Under the pieces are notes generated by a model. It worked only from the letters and a program-made list of their open reading frames with translations. It did not search any database and was not told the DNA's origin. The translations under genes and the position numbers were made by a program. Shown here piece by piece: positions 9,009 through 20,265 of a stretch of 46,228 bases of DNA. Position 1 is the stretch's first letter. Every line of letters begins with the position of its first letter. Source of the DNA: Streptomyces sp. SID11385 (lineage in GTDB: Bacteria > Actinomycetota > Actinomycetes > Streptomycetales > Streptomycetaceae); contig NZ_JAAGLR010000592.1 of NCBI RefSeq assembly GCF_010548245.1, forward strand, positions 1 through 46,228, in the 5' to 3' direction.

Positions 9009-10364
9009 CTACTCCCGTGTCCCGCGCAGGCGCTCCCGCACCATTTCCACGACGTCCGCGTACCGCGCCTCGGTGCCGTACCGCGTCGGCGTGTAGTACT
9101 GCCGGTCCTTGAGCGCGTCCGGGGCGTACTGCTGGGCGGCGATCGCGCCCGGGACGTCGTGCGGGTACACGTACCCCTGTGCGTGGCCGAGTTTCTGGGC
9201 GCCCTTGTAGTGGCCGTCGCGCAGGTGCGGCGGGACGGGCCCCGCGAGGCCCTTGCGGACGTCTTCGAGCGCGGCGCCGATCGCGAGGGTCGCCGCGTTG
9301 GACTTGGGCGCGAGCGCGAGCGCGATGGTCGCGTGGCTGAGGGTGAGCGCGGCCTCGGGGAAGCCGATCATGGCGACGGCCTGCGCGGCGGCGACGGCGG
9401 TGGGGAGCGCGGTCGGGTCGGCCAGCCCGATGTCCTCGCTCGCGGAGATCATGAGGCGCCGGGCGATGAAGCGCGGGTCCTCGCCGGCCTCGATCATGCG
9501 TGCCAGGTAGTGCAGCGCCGCGTCCACGTCCGAGCCGCGGATCGACTTGATGAGGGCGCTCGCGACGTCGTAGTGCTGGTCGCCGTCGCGGTCGTACTTC
9601 AGCGCCGCCTTGTTGACCGTCTCCTCCAGGGTCTGGAGGGTGATCGCGGGCTCCTTCTTGGCGAGCGCGGCCCCGGCACCCGCCTCCAGAGCGGTCAGCG
9701 CGCGGCGCGCGTCCCCTCCGGCGACCCGCAGCAGGTGCTCCTCGGCGTCGTCGGGGAGCGTGACCGCTCCCTTGAGCCCCCGCTCGTCGGTGAGCGCGCG
9801 GCGCAGCAGGGCACGGATGTCCTCATCCGTGAGCGGTTCGAGGGTCAGGAGCAGGGAGCGCGACAGGAGCGGGGAGATCACGGAGAAGTACGGGTTCTCC
9901 GTCGTCGCCGCGATGAGGGTGACCCAGCGGTTCTCGACGGCGGGCAGCAGGGAGTCCTGCTGGGCCTTGCTGAAGCGGTGGATCTCGTCGAGGAAGAGGA
10001 CCGTGTCCTTGCCGTAGCCGCCGCTCGCCCTGCGGGCGCCGTCGATGACCGTGCGCACCTCCTTGACCCCGGCGGTGATCGCGGACAGTTCGACGAAGCG
10101 GGCGTTGGTCGCCTTGCTGACGACGTACGCGAGCGTCGTCTTGCCCGTCCCCGGCGGGCCCCACAGGATCACCGAGGAGGCACCGGCCGGGCCGCCGTTC
10201 GCCTCGCCCACGAGCCGCCGCAGCGGGGAGCCCGCCCCGAGCAGGTGCTGCTGGCCGACCACCTCGTCCAGGGTGCGCGGGCGCATCCGGACGGCGAGCG
10301 GGCTGTTGCTCGGGTCCTTCTCCTGGCGCTCTTCGGCGGCGGCGGTGAACAAGTCGGGTTCCAC
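9009..10364 (-). CDS. rarA: Replication-associated recombination protein A (RarA/MgsA AAA+ ATPase)
   Basis: Clamp-loader-like AAA+ ATPase acting at stalled replication forks. 451 residues, GTG start. Walker A GPPGTGKT (69-76), Walker B with FLDEIHR (about 124-130), and sensor AATTENPYF (153-160) are visible. The C-terminal MgsA tetramerisation region includes [20 protein letters not shown] and [19 protein letters not shown]. Length and motifs match RarA rather than RuvB, which is separately present at 22966-24036. It is followed after 5 nt by an SRPBCC gene. Confidence 0.95.
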   Translation of the reverse strand: MEPDLFTAAAEERQEKDPSNSPLAVRMRPRTLDEVVGQQHLLGAGSPLRRLVGEANGGPAGASSVILWGPPGTGKTTLAYVVSKATNARFVELSAITAGVKEVRTVIDGARRASGGYGKDTVLFLDEIHRFSKAQQDSLLPAVENRWVTLIAATTENPYFSVISPLLSRSLLLTLEPLTDEDIRALLRRALTDERGLKGAVTLPDDAEEHLLRVAGGDARRALTALEAGAGAALAKKEPAITLQTLEETVNKAALKYDRDGDQHYDVASALIKSIRGSDVDAALHYLARMIEAGEDPRFIARRLMISASEDIGLADPTALPTAVAAAQAVAMIGFPEAALTLSHATIALALAPKSNAATLAIGAALEDVRKGLAGPVPPHLRDGHYKGAQKLGHAQGYVYPHDVPGAIAAQQYAPDALKDRQYYTPTRYGTEARYADVVEMVRERLRGTRE

Positions 10365-10441
10365 GCCGAAAGCCTAAAGGACGGCACCGACAACGCGTCG
10401 CGCGCGCTCGGCACCGTCCTCACCAGGCCGTACGGACCGGC

Positions 10442-11092
10442 TCAGCTGGTCCAGAAGTCCCACCAGCGCAGCAGGATGAGCAGGCCGATGATCCCGAGGT
10501 GCAGGACCGGCAGCACCCAGGGGAACTCGCCGAAGAAGCCGCGCGCCCAGCGGGGGGCCGGAAGGTAGCCGTTGCGGACGTTGTGCGCGGTGACGTACCA
10601 GAACATGATGATCGTCGCGACCCAGGCGAGGCAGCACCACAGGCACAGGGCGTTGATGTTGTACAGCGACTGGTACTGGAGCCAGGTGACGAAGCCGGCG
10701 CCGAAGAGCGTGCCGAAGTTGAAGGTGAGCCAGTACCAGCGCGGCATCCGGGCCCCGGCGAGCAGGGTCATGCCGACGCAGATCACCACGGAGTACGTGG
10801 CGAGCCCGAGCATCGGGTTCGGGAAGCCGAAGGCCGCCGCCTGCTCGCTCTTCATGACGCTGCCGCAGGAGACGACCGGGTTAAGGCTGCACCCGGGGGT
10901 GAAGCTCGGGTCCTCCAGGAGCTTGAACTTGTCGAGCGTGATGACCCAGGCGGCGAGCAGGCCCGCCGCGCCCGTGAGCACCAGCATCACGGCGAAGGCA
11001 CGCGAAGCGCCGAGCCGGGAGACCGGGCCCTCGGGGTGCCGGGGGTCGTGCTCGTGGCCGAGCTCGTCGCTGACTTCCATCGTGTCGCTCAT
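10442..11092 (-). CDS. Vitamin K epoxide reductase (VKOR) family membrane protein
   Basis: VKOR homologues recharge a thiol oxidase (DsbA-like) by passing electrons to quinone, supporting disulfide formation outside the membrane. 216 residues with four to five hydrophobic segments. The loop cysteines C68 and C76 (CSLNPVVSC) and the CLWCC motif (C150/C153) are present. I start at ATG 11090-11092 (MSDTMEVSDELG); the open frame extends far upstream but without coding character. A DsbA-like protein is encoded at 42229-42750, a possible but unlinked partner. Confidence 0.9.
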   Translation of the reverse strand: MSDTMEVSDELGHEHDPRHPEGPVSRLGASRAFAVMLVLTGAAGLLAAWVITLDKFKLLEDPSFTPGCSLNPVVSCGSVMKSEQAAAFGFPNPMLGLATYSVVICVGMTLLAGARMPRWYWLTFNFGTLFGAGFVTWLQYQSLYNINALCLWCCLAWVATIIMFWYVTAHNVRNGYLPAPRWARGFFGEFPWVLPVLHLGIIGLLILLRWWDFWTS

Positions 11093-11267
11093 CACGCCGT
11101 TTCCGTCGCTCGGTTGCTGGGGGCCTCTGCATTGTGCCCCACCCGCCTGAGAACGGGAGGGCCCAAAGGGGTACCGGAAACGCCACCGCCCCGCCGGACA
11201 GCCCGAGTTCACCCCCGCCGCACGTGAGGCAATCCACTCCGGCGAGTGGTTTCGGAGGTCGCCCGTT

Positions 11268-11298
11268 GACGGATACGGGCAGGTACGGGACGGATACG
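11268..11298 (-). repeat. Direct repeats upstream of the VKOR gene
   Basis: GACGGATACG occurs at 11268-11277 and again at 11289-11298, exactly 21 nt apart. Between them GCAGGTACGG is a weaker third copy, so units recur every 10-11 nt, one helical turn. They lie about 175-205 nt upstream of the VKOR start within the 293-nt gap between hisS and that gene; I see nothing else in the gap. An operator role is only a possibility. Confidence 0.4.
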
Positions 11299-11385
11299 CG
11301 CCGCAGGCGCACGGGACGGGGCGGCACCCCGGCCGTGCCCCGCCGGCGTACCGCCCGTACCGTCGCTCCCCGCTCGGCCCAGCGG

Positions 11386-12648
11386 TCAGCCCAGCAGGCG
11401 CTGGATCTCCGCGACCGCCTGTGCGAGCGGCACCGCGTGCTGCTCGCCGGACTCCAGGTCCTTGAGCTGGACGCTGCCGTCGACGAGGTCCCGCTCGCCC
11501 GCGATGAGGGCGAGGCGGGCGCCCGAGCGGTTCGCGCTCTTCATCGCGCCCTTCAGGCCGCGACCGCCGAAGGAGAGGTCGGTCGCGATCCCGGCCCGGC
11601 GCAGCTCGGTGACCTTCTCGAAGAGCACCCGGCGGGCGGCCTCGCCGAGCGGGATCGCGTACACGCTGGTGACGGGCGGGAGGTCGAGCGTGACGCCCTC
11701 GGCCTCCAGGGCGAGGACCGTGCGGTCCACGCCGAGCGCCCAGCCGACCGAGGGCAGCGCGGGCCCGCCGAGCATCTCGGAGAGCCCGTCGTAGCGCCCG
11801 CCGCCGCCGACGGCCGACTGCGAACCGAGGCCGTCGTGGACGAACTCGAAGGTGGTGCGGGTGTAGTAGTCGAGACCCCGGACGAGCTTCGGGTCGTCCT
11901 CGTAGGCGACGCCCGCGCCGTCCAGGAGCGCGCGGACCTCCTCGTGGTACGCCTTGCAGGCGTCGCACAGGTAGTCGGCGAGGAGCGGGGCCCCGGTGAG
12001 CTGGTCCTGGACCTCGGCGCGCTTGTCGTCGAGGACGCGCAGCGGGTTGATCTCGACGCGGCGGCGGGTCTCCTCGTCGAGGTCCAGGGCGCGCAGGAAG
12101 TCCTGGAGCGCCGCGCGGTAGACGGGGCGGCAGGTGGTGTCGCCCAGCGAGTTGAGCAGGATGCGGTGCCCCGTGAGCCCGAGCGAGCGGTACGCCTGGT
12201 CGGCCAGGATGATCAGCTCGGCGTCGAGCAGCGGGTCCTCGGCGCCGATCGCCTCCGCGCCGACCTGCGAGAAGTGGCGGTAACGGCCCTTCTGCGGGCG
12301 CTCGTAGCGGTACTGCGAGCCCGAGTACCAGACCTTGACGGGCAGGTTCCCCGTCTTGTGGAGGTTCGACTCCAGGACCGCGCGCAGCACGGCGGCCGTG
12401 CCCTCGGGGCGCAGCGCCAGTTCGTCGCCGCCCTTGGTCGTGAAGACGTACATCTCCTTGCTCACGATGTCGGTGGACTCACCGACACCGCGCGCGAAGA
12501 GCCGTACGTCCTCGAATCCGGGCGTCTCGATGTAGCCGTATCCCGCGTCCCGCAGCGGGGCCGCGATGGCCTCGCGGACGGCGAGGAAGCGGCCCGAGTC
12601 GGGGGGCAGGAGGTCGTAGGTGCCCTTGGGTGCCTTGAAGGTGCTCAC
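11386..12648 (-). CDS. hisS: Histidine--tRNA ligase
   Basis: Class II synthetase charging tRNA-His. 420 residues, usual size. Motif 2 region: [20 protein letters not shown] with [10 protein letters not shown]; the histidine-specific [13 protein letters not shown]; motif 3 [13 protein letters not shown]. The C-terminal anticodon-binding domain includes [20 protein letters not shown]. Start is GTG at 12646-12648 without an obvious ribosome site. The MBL-fold gene ends 12 nt upstream, so the two probably form one transcript. Confidence 0.97.
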   Translation of the reverse strand: MSTFKAPKGTYDLLPPDSGRFLAVREAIAAPLRDAGYGYIETPGFEDVRLFARGVGESTDIVSKEMYVFTTKGGDELALRPEGTAAVLRAVLESNLHKTGNLPVKVWYSGSQYRYERPQKGRYRHFSQVGAEAIGAEDPLLDAELIILADQAYRSLGLTGHRILLNSLGDTTCRPVYRAALQDFLRALDLDEETRRRVEINPLRVLDDKRAEVQDQLTGAPLLADYLCDACKAYHEEVRALLDGAGVAYEDDPKLVRGLDYYTRTTFEFVHDGLGSQSAVGGGGRYDGLSEMLGGPALPSVGWALGVDRTVLALEAEGVTLDLPPVTSVYAIPLGEAARRVLFEKVTELRRAGIATDLSFGGRGLKGAMKSANRSGARLALIAGERDLVDGSVQLKDLESGEQHAVPLAQAVAEIQRLLG

Positions 12649-12660
12649 GGTTGTTCGCTG

Positions 12661-13374
12661 TCACATTCCTCGTCGGGGGAACGCCGTCGCGGCGCTCTCC
12701 TGGCCGGCCGCCACCTGCCGCAGATACGGGTTGGTGGCGCGTTCGCGGCCGATGGTCGTCTGGGGACCGTGTCCGGACAGGACCACGGTCGAGTCGTCGA
12801 GCGGCAGGCACACCCGGGCCAGCGAGCCGAGGATCTCGTCCGGGTCGCCGCCGGGCAGGTCGGTGCGTCCGATGGAGCCGGCGAAGAGCAGGTCCCCGGA
12901 GAAGAGCACGGACGGCAGGTCCGCGCCCTCGGGGGTCCTGAACGTCACCGACCCCTTGGTATGCCCGGGCGCGTGCGCGACGGAGAAGTCGAGCCCGGCG
13001 AGGCTCAGGCGGGCCCCGTCGCTCAGCTCCTCGACGTCGGAGGGCTCGCCGACCGTCAGCTCTCCCAGGAGCGGCATCCCGATGGAGCGGCCGATACCGG
13101 CCTCGGGGTCGCTCATCATGAAGCGGTCCGCGGGGTGGATCCAGGCGGGGACGTCGTGTGCCCCGCAGACCGGGACGACCGAGGCGACGTGGTCGATGTG
13201 GCCGTGGGTGAGGACGACGGCGACGGGCTTGAGCCGATGCTTCGCGAGCGTCTCCTCGACCCCCGCGGTGGCCTGGTGGCCCGGGTCGATGATCACGCAT
13301 TCCTCACCGGCGGCGGGGGCGACCACGTAGCAGTTGGTCCCCCAGGCCCCGGCGGCGAAACCGGCAATGAGCAC
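12661..13374 (-). CDS. Metallo-beta-lactamase fold hydrolase (glyoxalase II-like)
   Basis: 237 residues from a GTG start preceded by AAAGGA. The metal motif THGHIDH (56-62) is intact, and further ligands are seen in HAPGHTKGS, FSGDLLFAGSIGR and LSGHGPQT. The overall pattern is that of hydroxyacylglutathione hydrolase-like proteins. Actinobacteria lack glutathione, so the natural substrate is probably a different thioester; this is inference. Situated between hisS and a divergent peptidyl-prolyl isomerase gene, the conserved Streptomyces arrangement. Confidence 0.88.
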   Translation of the reverse strand: MLIAGFAAGAWGTNCYVVAPAAGEECVIIDPGHQATAGVEETLAKHRLKPVAVVLTHGHIDHVASVVPVCGAHDVPAWIHPADRFMMSDPEAGIGRSIGMPLLGELTVGEPSDVEELSDGARLSLAGLDFSVAHAPGHTKGSVTFRTPEGADLPSVLFSGDLLFAGSIGRTDLPGGDPDEILGSLARVCLPLDDSTVVLSGHGPQTTIGRERATNPYLRQVAAGQESAATAFPRRGM

Positions 13375-13538
13375 GTTCGTCCTTTGTGTCCACGGGTGGG
13401 CGGGGCCGCAGCGGGCGCGCGGCCGGGTTCGAGACTACCGGCGGTGCCGATTCCACAGCCAACCCGTATACGGTACGGGGCACACACGGCCCCCGTCCGA
13501 ACAGCGTTGCGGACGAGTAGACGACGAGGAGACACCCG

Positions 13539-14384
13539 GTGGTCAGCAACGATCAGCGGCGGCGCCAGCTCGCCCGGGAGAAGTTCTTGCGCCAGCAGGA
13601 GCGGCGGCAGACGGCACGGCGGCGCGCCCGCCGGCGCAACGCGGTCATCGCTTCGACCGTCGTGGTGGTGCTCGCGGCGGGCGGCGGCGCCTGGGCCGCC
13701 GGAGCCTTCGACAAGGACAGCTCGAAGGACGACGGCAAGAAGACCGAGGCCGCCGCGACACCGAGCGCGAGCCCGAGTAAGGCGCCCGACCCCTGCGACA
13801 AGCCCGCGGCCGGCGCGGTCAAGAAGCTGTCGTACAAGAAGGAACCGGCGCTCACGGTCGACAAGTCGGCCGACTACACGATGACGCTCGCGACGACGTG
13901 CGGCGACATCGGCGTCGCGCTGGACGCGAAGAACGCCCCGCACACCGTGAACTCCTTCGACTACCTCGCGGGCAAGGGCTACTTCGACCACACGAAGTGC
14001 CACCGCCTGACGACGGCGGGGATCTACGTCCTCCAGTGCGGCGACCCCTCGGGCAACGGCACCGGCGGGCCCGGCTACACGCTCCCGGACGAGAACCTGA
14101 AGTCCAAGAAGCTCAAGGGCAACGTGTACCCGGCGGGCACCGTCGCGATGGCCAACCAGTACAACGCGCAGACGAAGGAGGGGCGGCACACCGGCGGCAG
14201 CCAGTTCTTCCTCGTCTACCAGGACAGCCAGCTGCCGCCCGACTACACGCCCTTCGGCACCATCTCGGCGGACGGCATGAAGGTGCTCAAGAAGATCGCG
14301 GACGCGGGCGAGAACACCGGGCAGGGCGACGGGGCGCCGAACGCGACCGTGGTGATCGACAAGGCCACGGTGCGCAAGTCCTGA
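13539..14384 (+). CDS. Membrane-anchored peptidyl-prolyl cis-trans isomerase (cyclophilin type)
   Basis: Cyclophilin that would assist folding of exported proteins. 281 residues from a GTG start with GAGGAG eight bases upstream. The N-terminus is very basic (residues 8-34), followed by one membrane segment (about 35-55), an S/P/K/A-rich linker and a cyclophilin domain from about residue 100. Family pieces visible: NSFDYLAGKGYFDHTKCHRL, PAGTVAMANQ, GGSQFFLVYQDS and YTPFGTI. The domain is predicted to face outside. It diverges from the MBL-fold gene. Confidence 0.92.
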   Translation: MVSNDQRRRQLAREKFLRQQERRQTARRRARRRNAVIASTVVVVLAAGGGAWAAGAFDKDSSKDDGKKTEAAATPSASPSKAPDPCDKPAAGAVKKLSYKKEPALTVDKSADYTMTLATTCGDIGVALDAKNAPHTVNSFDYLAGKGYFDHTKCHRLTTAGIYVLQCGDPSGNGTGGPGYTLPDENLKSKKLKGNVYPAGTVAMANQYNAQTKEGRHTGGSQFFLVYQDSQLPPDYTPFGTISADGMKVLKKIADAGENTGQGDGAPNATVVIDKATVRKS

Positions 14385-14487
14385 TCACCGGGGGCGGCTT
14401 TGCCGTGCGTGCGGGCAAGTCCGCCGCTCAAGAATGCGGACAGCCGCCCCACAGGTCGCCTATGTTGGCCGTGACGAAAATGTGGAC

Positions 14488-14521
14488 GATGCCGAGGGCC
14501 CCCCACCAGGGGCCCGGCATC
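14488..14521 (+). promoter_or_regulatory. Strong hairpin abutting the DUF349 ribosome site
   Basis: GATGCC (14488-14493) pairs with GGCATC (14516-14521) and GGGCCCC with GGGGCCC, around a CCACCA-containing loop with a two-base bulge. No U-tract follows. The GGAGG ribosome site begins only about 8 nt later (14529-14533) and the GTG start is at 14539. It could be a terminator for the upstream gene or a translation-control element; I cannot decide. Confidence 0.5.
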
Positions 14522-14538
14522 ATGTGGATGGAGGCGCT

Positions 14539-15768
14539 GTGAGCAGCGACCCGTGGGGCCGAGTCGACGAGACCGGGACCGTGTACGTGCGGACCGCCGA
14601 GGGTGAGCGGGAGGTCGGTTCCTGGCAGGCCGGTTCGCCCGCCGAGGCCCTCGCGTACTTCGAGCGCAAGTACGAGGGACTCGTCGTCGAGATCGGGCTG
14701 TTGGAGCGCCGTGTGCGGACGACGGATCTCTCGGCGAAGGACGCCCAGGCCGCCGTGGAGCACCTGCGCGATCAGGTGCGCGGCGCGAACGCGGTGGGTG
14801 ATCTCGAAGCGCTCGACAAGCGGCTCGACAAGCTCCTGTCGACGGTCCAGGAGCGCCAGGAGGTACGCAAGGCCGAGCGCGCCAAGCAGAGCGAGGAGAG
14901 CCGCAAGGCCAAGGAGGAGCTGGTCGCCGAGGCCGAGCAGCTCGCCGGGAGCGAGCAGTGGCGGGTCGCCGGGGAGCGCCTGCGGGCCCTCGTGGACATC
15001 TGGAAGGGGCTGCCGCGTCTGGACCGCAAGTCCGACGACGAGCTGTGGCACCGCTTCTCGCACGCCCGCTCCGCGTTCTCCAAGCGGCGCAAGGCGCACT
15101 TCGCGGCGCTCGACGCGCAGCGCGAGGACGCCCGCAAGGTGAAGGAGGGCCTGGTCACCGAGGCGGAAGCGCTCTCGGGGTCGACCGAGTGGGGCCCGAC
15201 GGCCGCGCGCTACCGCGAGCTGATGACGCGCTGGAAGGCGGCCGGGCGCGCGCAGCGCGAGGCGGAGGACGAGCTGTGGACCCGCTTCCGGGCCGCGCAG
15301 GACGTCTTCTTCTCGGCGCGCAACGAGCTGTTCGCCGAGCGGGACGTGGAGCAGGGCGAGAACCTCAAGCTCAAGGAGGCGCTCGCCGACGAGGCCGAGA
15401 AGCTGCTGCCGGTCAAGGACCTCAAGGCGGTCCGGGCCGCGTTCCGGGGCATCAACGAGCGCTGGGAGGCCATCGGGCACGTGCCGCGCGACGCGCGGCC
15501 GAAGGTCGAGGGCCGGCTGCACGCCGTGGAGCGGGCGATCCAGGAGGCCGAGGAGACCGAGTGGCGCCGTACCAACCCCGAGGCCCGCGCCCGTGCCGCC
15601 GGTCTCACCGGTCAGCTCCAGGGCGCCGTCGACAAGCTGCGCGCGCGGATCGCGCAGGCGGAGTCGGCGGGCAACGCGACGAAGGCCGCGAAGCTGCGCG
15701 GTGAGCTGGAGCGCGCCCAGGAACTGCTCGACCAGGCGCTGAAGGGCCTGGAGGAGTTCGGGGGCTGA
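14539..15768 (+). CDS. DUF349 domain-containing coiled-coil protein
   Basis: 409 residues from GTG 14539, chosen because GGAGG lies 5 nt upstream and the family sequence starts at SSDPWGRVDETGTVYVRTAE. It contains about three DUF349 repeats, each with a Trp/Arg-rich helical hairpin: EQWRVAGERLRALVDIWKGL, TEWGPTAARYRELMTRWKAA and KDLKAVRAAFRGINERWEAI. The rest is charged and helical, with a C-terminal Gln/Ala/Lys coiled coil. No enzyme motif is visible. It converges on relA with a shared terminator. Function not established in actinobacteria as far as I know. Confidence 0.9.
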   Translation: MSSDPWGRVDETGTVYVRTAEGEREVGSWQAGSPAEALAYFERKYEGLVVEIGLLERRVRTTDLSAKDAQAAVEHLRDQVRGANAVGDLEALDKRLDKLLSTVQERQEVRKAERAKQSEESRKAKEELVAEAEQLAGSEQWRVAGERLRALVDIWKGLPRLDRKSDDELWHRFSHARSAFSKRRKAHFAALDAQREDARKVKEGLVTEAEALSGSTEWGPTAARYRELMTRWKAAGRAQREAEDELWTRFRAAQDVFFSARNELFAERDVEQGENLKLKEALADEAEKLLPVKDLKAVRAAFRGINERWEAIGHVPRDARPKVEGRLHAVERAIQEAEETEWRRTNPEARARAAGLTGQLQGAVDKLRARIAQAESAGNATKAAKLRGELERAQELLDQALKGLEEFGG

Positions 15769-15783
15769 GCGGCTCCGTACAGG

Positions 15784-15829
15784 TACGGGGAGGGGCCCGC
15801 CGGAACGTTCCGGCGGGCCCCTCCCCGTA
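15784..15829. terminator. Perfect 46-nt palindrome, bidirectional terminator of DUF349 gene and relA
   Basis: The arms 15784-15806 and 15807-15829 are exact reverse complements, centred on AACGTT. It lies between the convergent DUF349 and relA stops (15768 and 15835). It would form a stem of about 21 bp in either transcript, so it should end both. Confidence 0.8.
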
Positions 15830-15834
15830 ACCCG

Positions 15835-18297
<2,463 letters not shown>

Positions 18298-18549
18298 GAG
18301 CGCTCCTCCTGTAGGCCCCTGGCGACCTGCCCGTGGGCGCGAGCGCGTGGTGCGTGCGTCCCGGACGTGGTCCGGAGGCTGCCATCGTAGCGAGAGCCGG
18401 GCGCGCTGCCGCGCGTGCGGGCGGCTCAGCGGGCGGTACAGGGCCACTGCACCGCTTGCGGGGGAAACATCCCCTTCGGGGGCTTTATTTCACTTTCGCC
18501 ACGACGTCCATGGTCGATCGCCGGGGGGTCGTGGTCAAGCGGTGCGGCG
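18298..18549 (-). promoter_or_regulatory. relA upstream/leader region
   Basis: The 309-nt gap between apt and relA holds no gene I can support. Near relA, AGGAGG precedes the TTG start, and TACGAT (minus strand, about 18383-18388) is a possible -10 without a clear -35. At 18458-18481 the tract GGGGG-aaacat-CCCC-ttc-GGGGG can form two mutually exclusive hairpins. On the minus strand an 8-codon frame (MDVVAKVK, stop at about 18488) ends just before them, but it has no ribosome site. The apt terminator lies beyond this, at 18550-18586. Confidence 0.4.
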
Positions 18550-18586
18550 AAGGGGCCGGTCCGCCGCGGCGGCGGACCGGCCCCTT
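18550..18586 (-). terminator. apt terminator
   Basis: Perfect 16-bp stem (18550-18565 with 18571-18586) and 5-nt loop, 21 nt downstream of the apt stop on the minus strand. It separates apt from relA, so relA probably relies on its own promoter for part of its expression. Confidence 0.8.
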
Positions 18587-18606
18587 CGTGTGTCGCTGGG
18601 TGCCGC

Positions 18607-19146
18607 TCAGACCTGGAGCAGCGCCTCCAGGGGTGCCCCGTCGAGTACGGGGGCGAGCCGCGCGCGCCCGTCGAGGAAGCCGAGCTCCATGAGCACGGCG
18701 ACCCCGGCGACCTGCGCTCCCGCGCGGCGGATGAGGCCGAGGGATGCCTCGGCCGTGCCGCCGGTGGCGAGGACGTCGTCGATGATCATGACCCGGTCGT
18801 CCGGGCCGAGATCCTCGGCGTGCACCTCGATCTCGGCGCTGCCGTACTCCAGCTCGTACCGCTGCGAGAGCGTGGCCCCCGGGAGCTTGCCTGCCTTGCG
18901 GACCGGCACGAAGCCGAGGCCGGCCCGGACGGCGGCGGGGGCGCCGAGGATGAACCCCCGGGCCTCCAGCCCGACGACCTTCGTCGCGCCGTGCTTCTGG
19001 CACAGCTCGGCGAGGGTCTGGGTGAGGGCGGCGAAGGCGTCCGGATCGGCCAGGAGCGGGGTGATGTCCTTGAACACCACACCCTGCTCCGGGTAATCCG
19101 GGACGTCTCTGATACGGCTGAGCAACAGCTCGCTGATGTCGGTCAT
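18607..19146 (-). CDS. apt: Adenine phosphoribosyltransferase
   Basis: Salvages adenine to AMP using PRPP. 179 residues, the usual size. The PRPP-binding motif VMIIDDVLATGGTA is intact, as are FKDITPLL near the N-terminus and GLEARGFILGAP. The ATG overlaps the secF stop by 4 nt (ATGA), so it is translationally coupled to the Sec genes. The secDF-apt-relA order is the usual actinobacterial one. Confidence 0.96.
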   Translation of the reverse strand: MTDISELLLSRIRDVPDYPEQGVVFKDITPLLADPDAFAALTQTLAELCQKHGATKVVGLEARGFILGAPAAVRAGLGFVPVRKAGKLPGATLSQRYELEYGSAEIEVHAEDLGPDDRVMIIDDVLATGGTAEASLGLIRRAGAQVAGVAVLMELGFLDGRARLAPVLDGAPLEALLQV

Positions 19147-20264
19147 CGGCGCTTTCCGGTCGTACGTCCGCCCCGGCCGTCACGGCCTCGGGCGGGGGCG
19201 CTGCCCCGGGCGGGGGCGACGACCGGGCCGGCGGCCGCGGTGGCCCCCTGCGGTCCGTCCCCGTCCCGCGGGCCGTCGCCGAGGGCTTCGCCCCGCTCGG
19301 CGGCGGCACGCTTGGCGAGCACCCGCTTGGTGAGGGCCTTCATCTGCGGCTCGTGGCTCTTGAGGTCGGAGACGAGCGGGGTCGCGATGAAGATCGAGGA
19401 GTAGGCGCCGGCCGCGAGGCCCACGAACAGCGACAGGGAGATGTCGTTGAGCATGCCGGCGCCGAGGAAGCCGCCCCCGATGAAGAGCAGCCCGGCGACC
19501 GGGAGGAGCGCGACGACCGTGGTGTTGATCGAGCGCACCAGGGTGCCGTTGATGCTCTGGTTGGCGACTTCCGCGTAGGTGAACCTCGTCTGCTTCGTGA
19601 TGCCCTTCGACTGTTCCTTGAGGCTGTCGAAGACCACGACGGTGTCGTAGAGGGAGTACCCGAGGATGGTGAGCAGACCGATCACGGTGCCCGGGGTGAC
19701 CTCGAAGCCGACGAGGGCGTACACCCCGACCGTGATGGTGATGTCGTGGATCAGGGCGACGAGGGCCGCGACGGCCATGCGCCACTCGAAGGCGATCGCC
19801 AGGTAGATGACCACGAGCACCATGAAGATGCCGAGGCCCGTCCACGCCTTGTTGGCGACCTGCTCGCCCCAGGAGGGGCCGACGAGGTCGGCGTTGATGT
19901 CCGCGGCCTTGACGTCGAGGTCCTTGGCGAGCTGGGTCCTGATCTCGTCGGACTTGCTCGTGTCGATGTCGCTGATCTGGACGCGCATCCCGCCATTGCC
20001 CAGCTCCTGCACGATCGCGTCGTGCCCGGAGGAGTCCTCCGCGGACTGCTCGGCGACGCTCACCGAGGCGCTGGTCTTCGGCGTCGTGAAGACGGCGCCG
20101 CCCTCGAACTCGATGCCCAGGTGCAGGCCGCGCACGGAGAGCCCCACGATCGCGGTGATCGTGATGAGGATGGAGATGCCGTACCAGATCTTGCGCTTGC
20201 CGATGAAGTCGTACCCGATTTCACCGCGGACGAGCCGGGCGCCGAGAGTACCGAGTCGCGACAT
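19143..20264 (-). CDS. secF: Protein translocase subunit SecF
   Basis: With SecD uses the proton-motive force to pull exported proteins through SecYEG. 373 residues with six predicted membrane segments: one near 28-48 and five in the C-terminal half. Family signatures include LGIEFEGGAVF, the export-domain region, GYSLYDTVVVFD and RSINTTVVALLPV. A basic Gly/Pro/Arg-rich tail of about 60 residues follows the last helix. It begins one base after the secD stop, confirming an operon, and overlaps apt. Confidence 0.97.
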   Translation of the reverse strand: MSRLGTLGARLVRGEIGYDFIGKRKIWYGISILITITAIVGLSVRGLHLGIEFEGGAVFTTPKTSASVSVAEQSAEDSSGHDAIVQELGNGGMRVQISDIDTSKSDEIRTQLAKDLDVKAADINADLVGPSWGEQVANKAWTGLGIFMVLVVIYLAIAFEWRMAVAALVALIHDITITVGVYALVGFEVTPGTVIGLLTILGYSLYDTVVVFDSLKEQSKGITKQTRFTYAEVANQSINGTLVRSINTTVVALLPVAGLLFIGGGFLGAGMLNDISLSLFVGLAAGAYSSIFIATPLVSDLKSHEPQMKALTKRVLAKRAAAERGEALGDGPRDGDGPQGATAAAGPVVAPARGSAPARGRDGRGGRTTGKRR

Positions 20265-20265
20265 G

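Noticed and set aside
11093..11968. Upstream extension of the VKOR gene to 508 residues
   Set aside because: The extra part overlaps hisS in another frame and is Arg/Pro/Gly-rich without homology; VKOR sequence and start lie at 11092.
18298..18447. 50-codon N-terminal extension of relA from an upstream ATG
   Set aside because: Arg/Pro-rich sequence with no ribosome site, whereas TTG 18297 has AGGAGG at ideal spacing and matches the family start.
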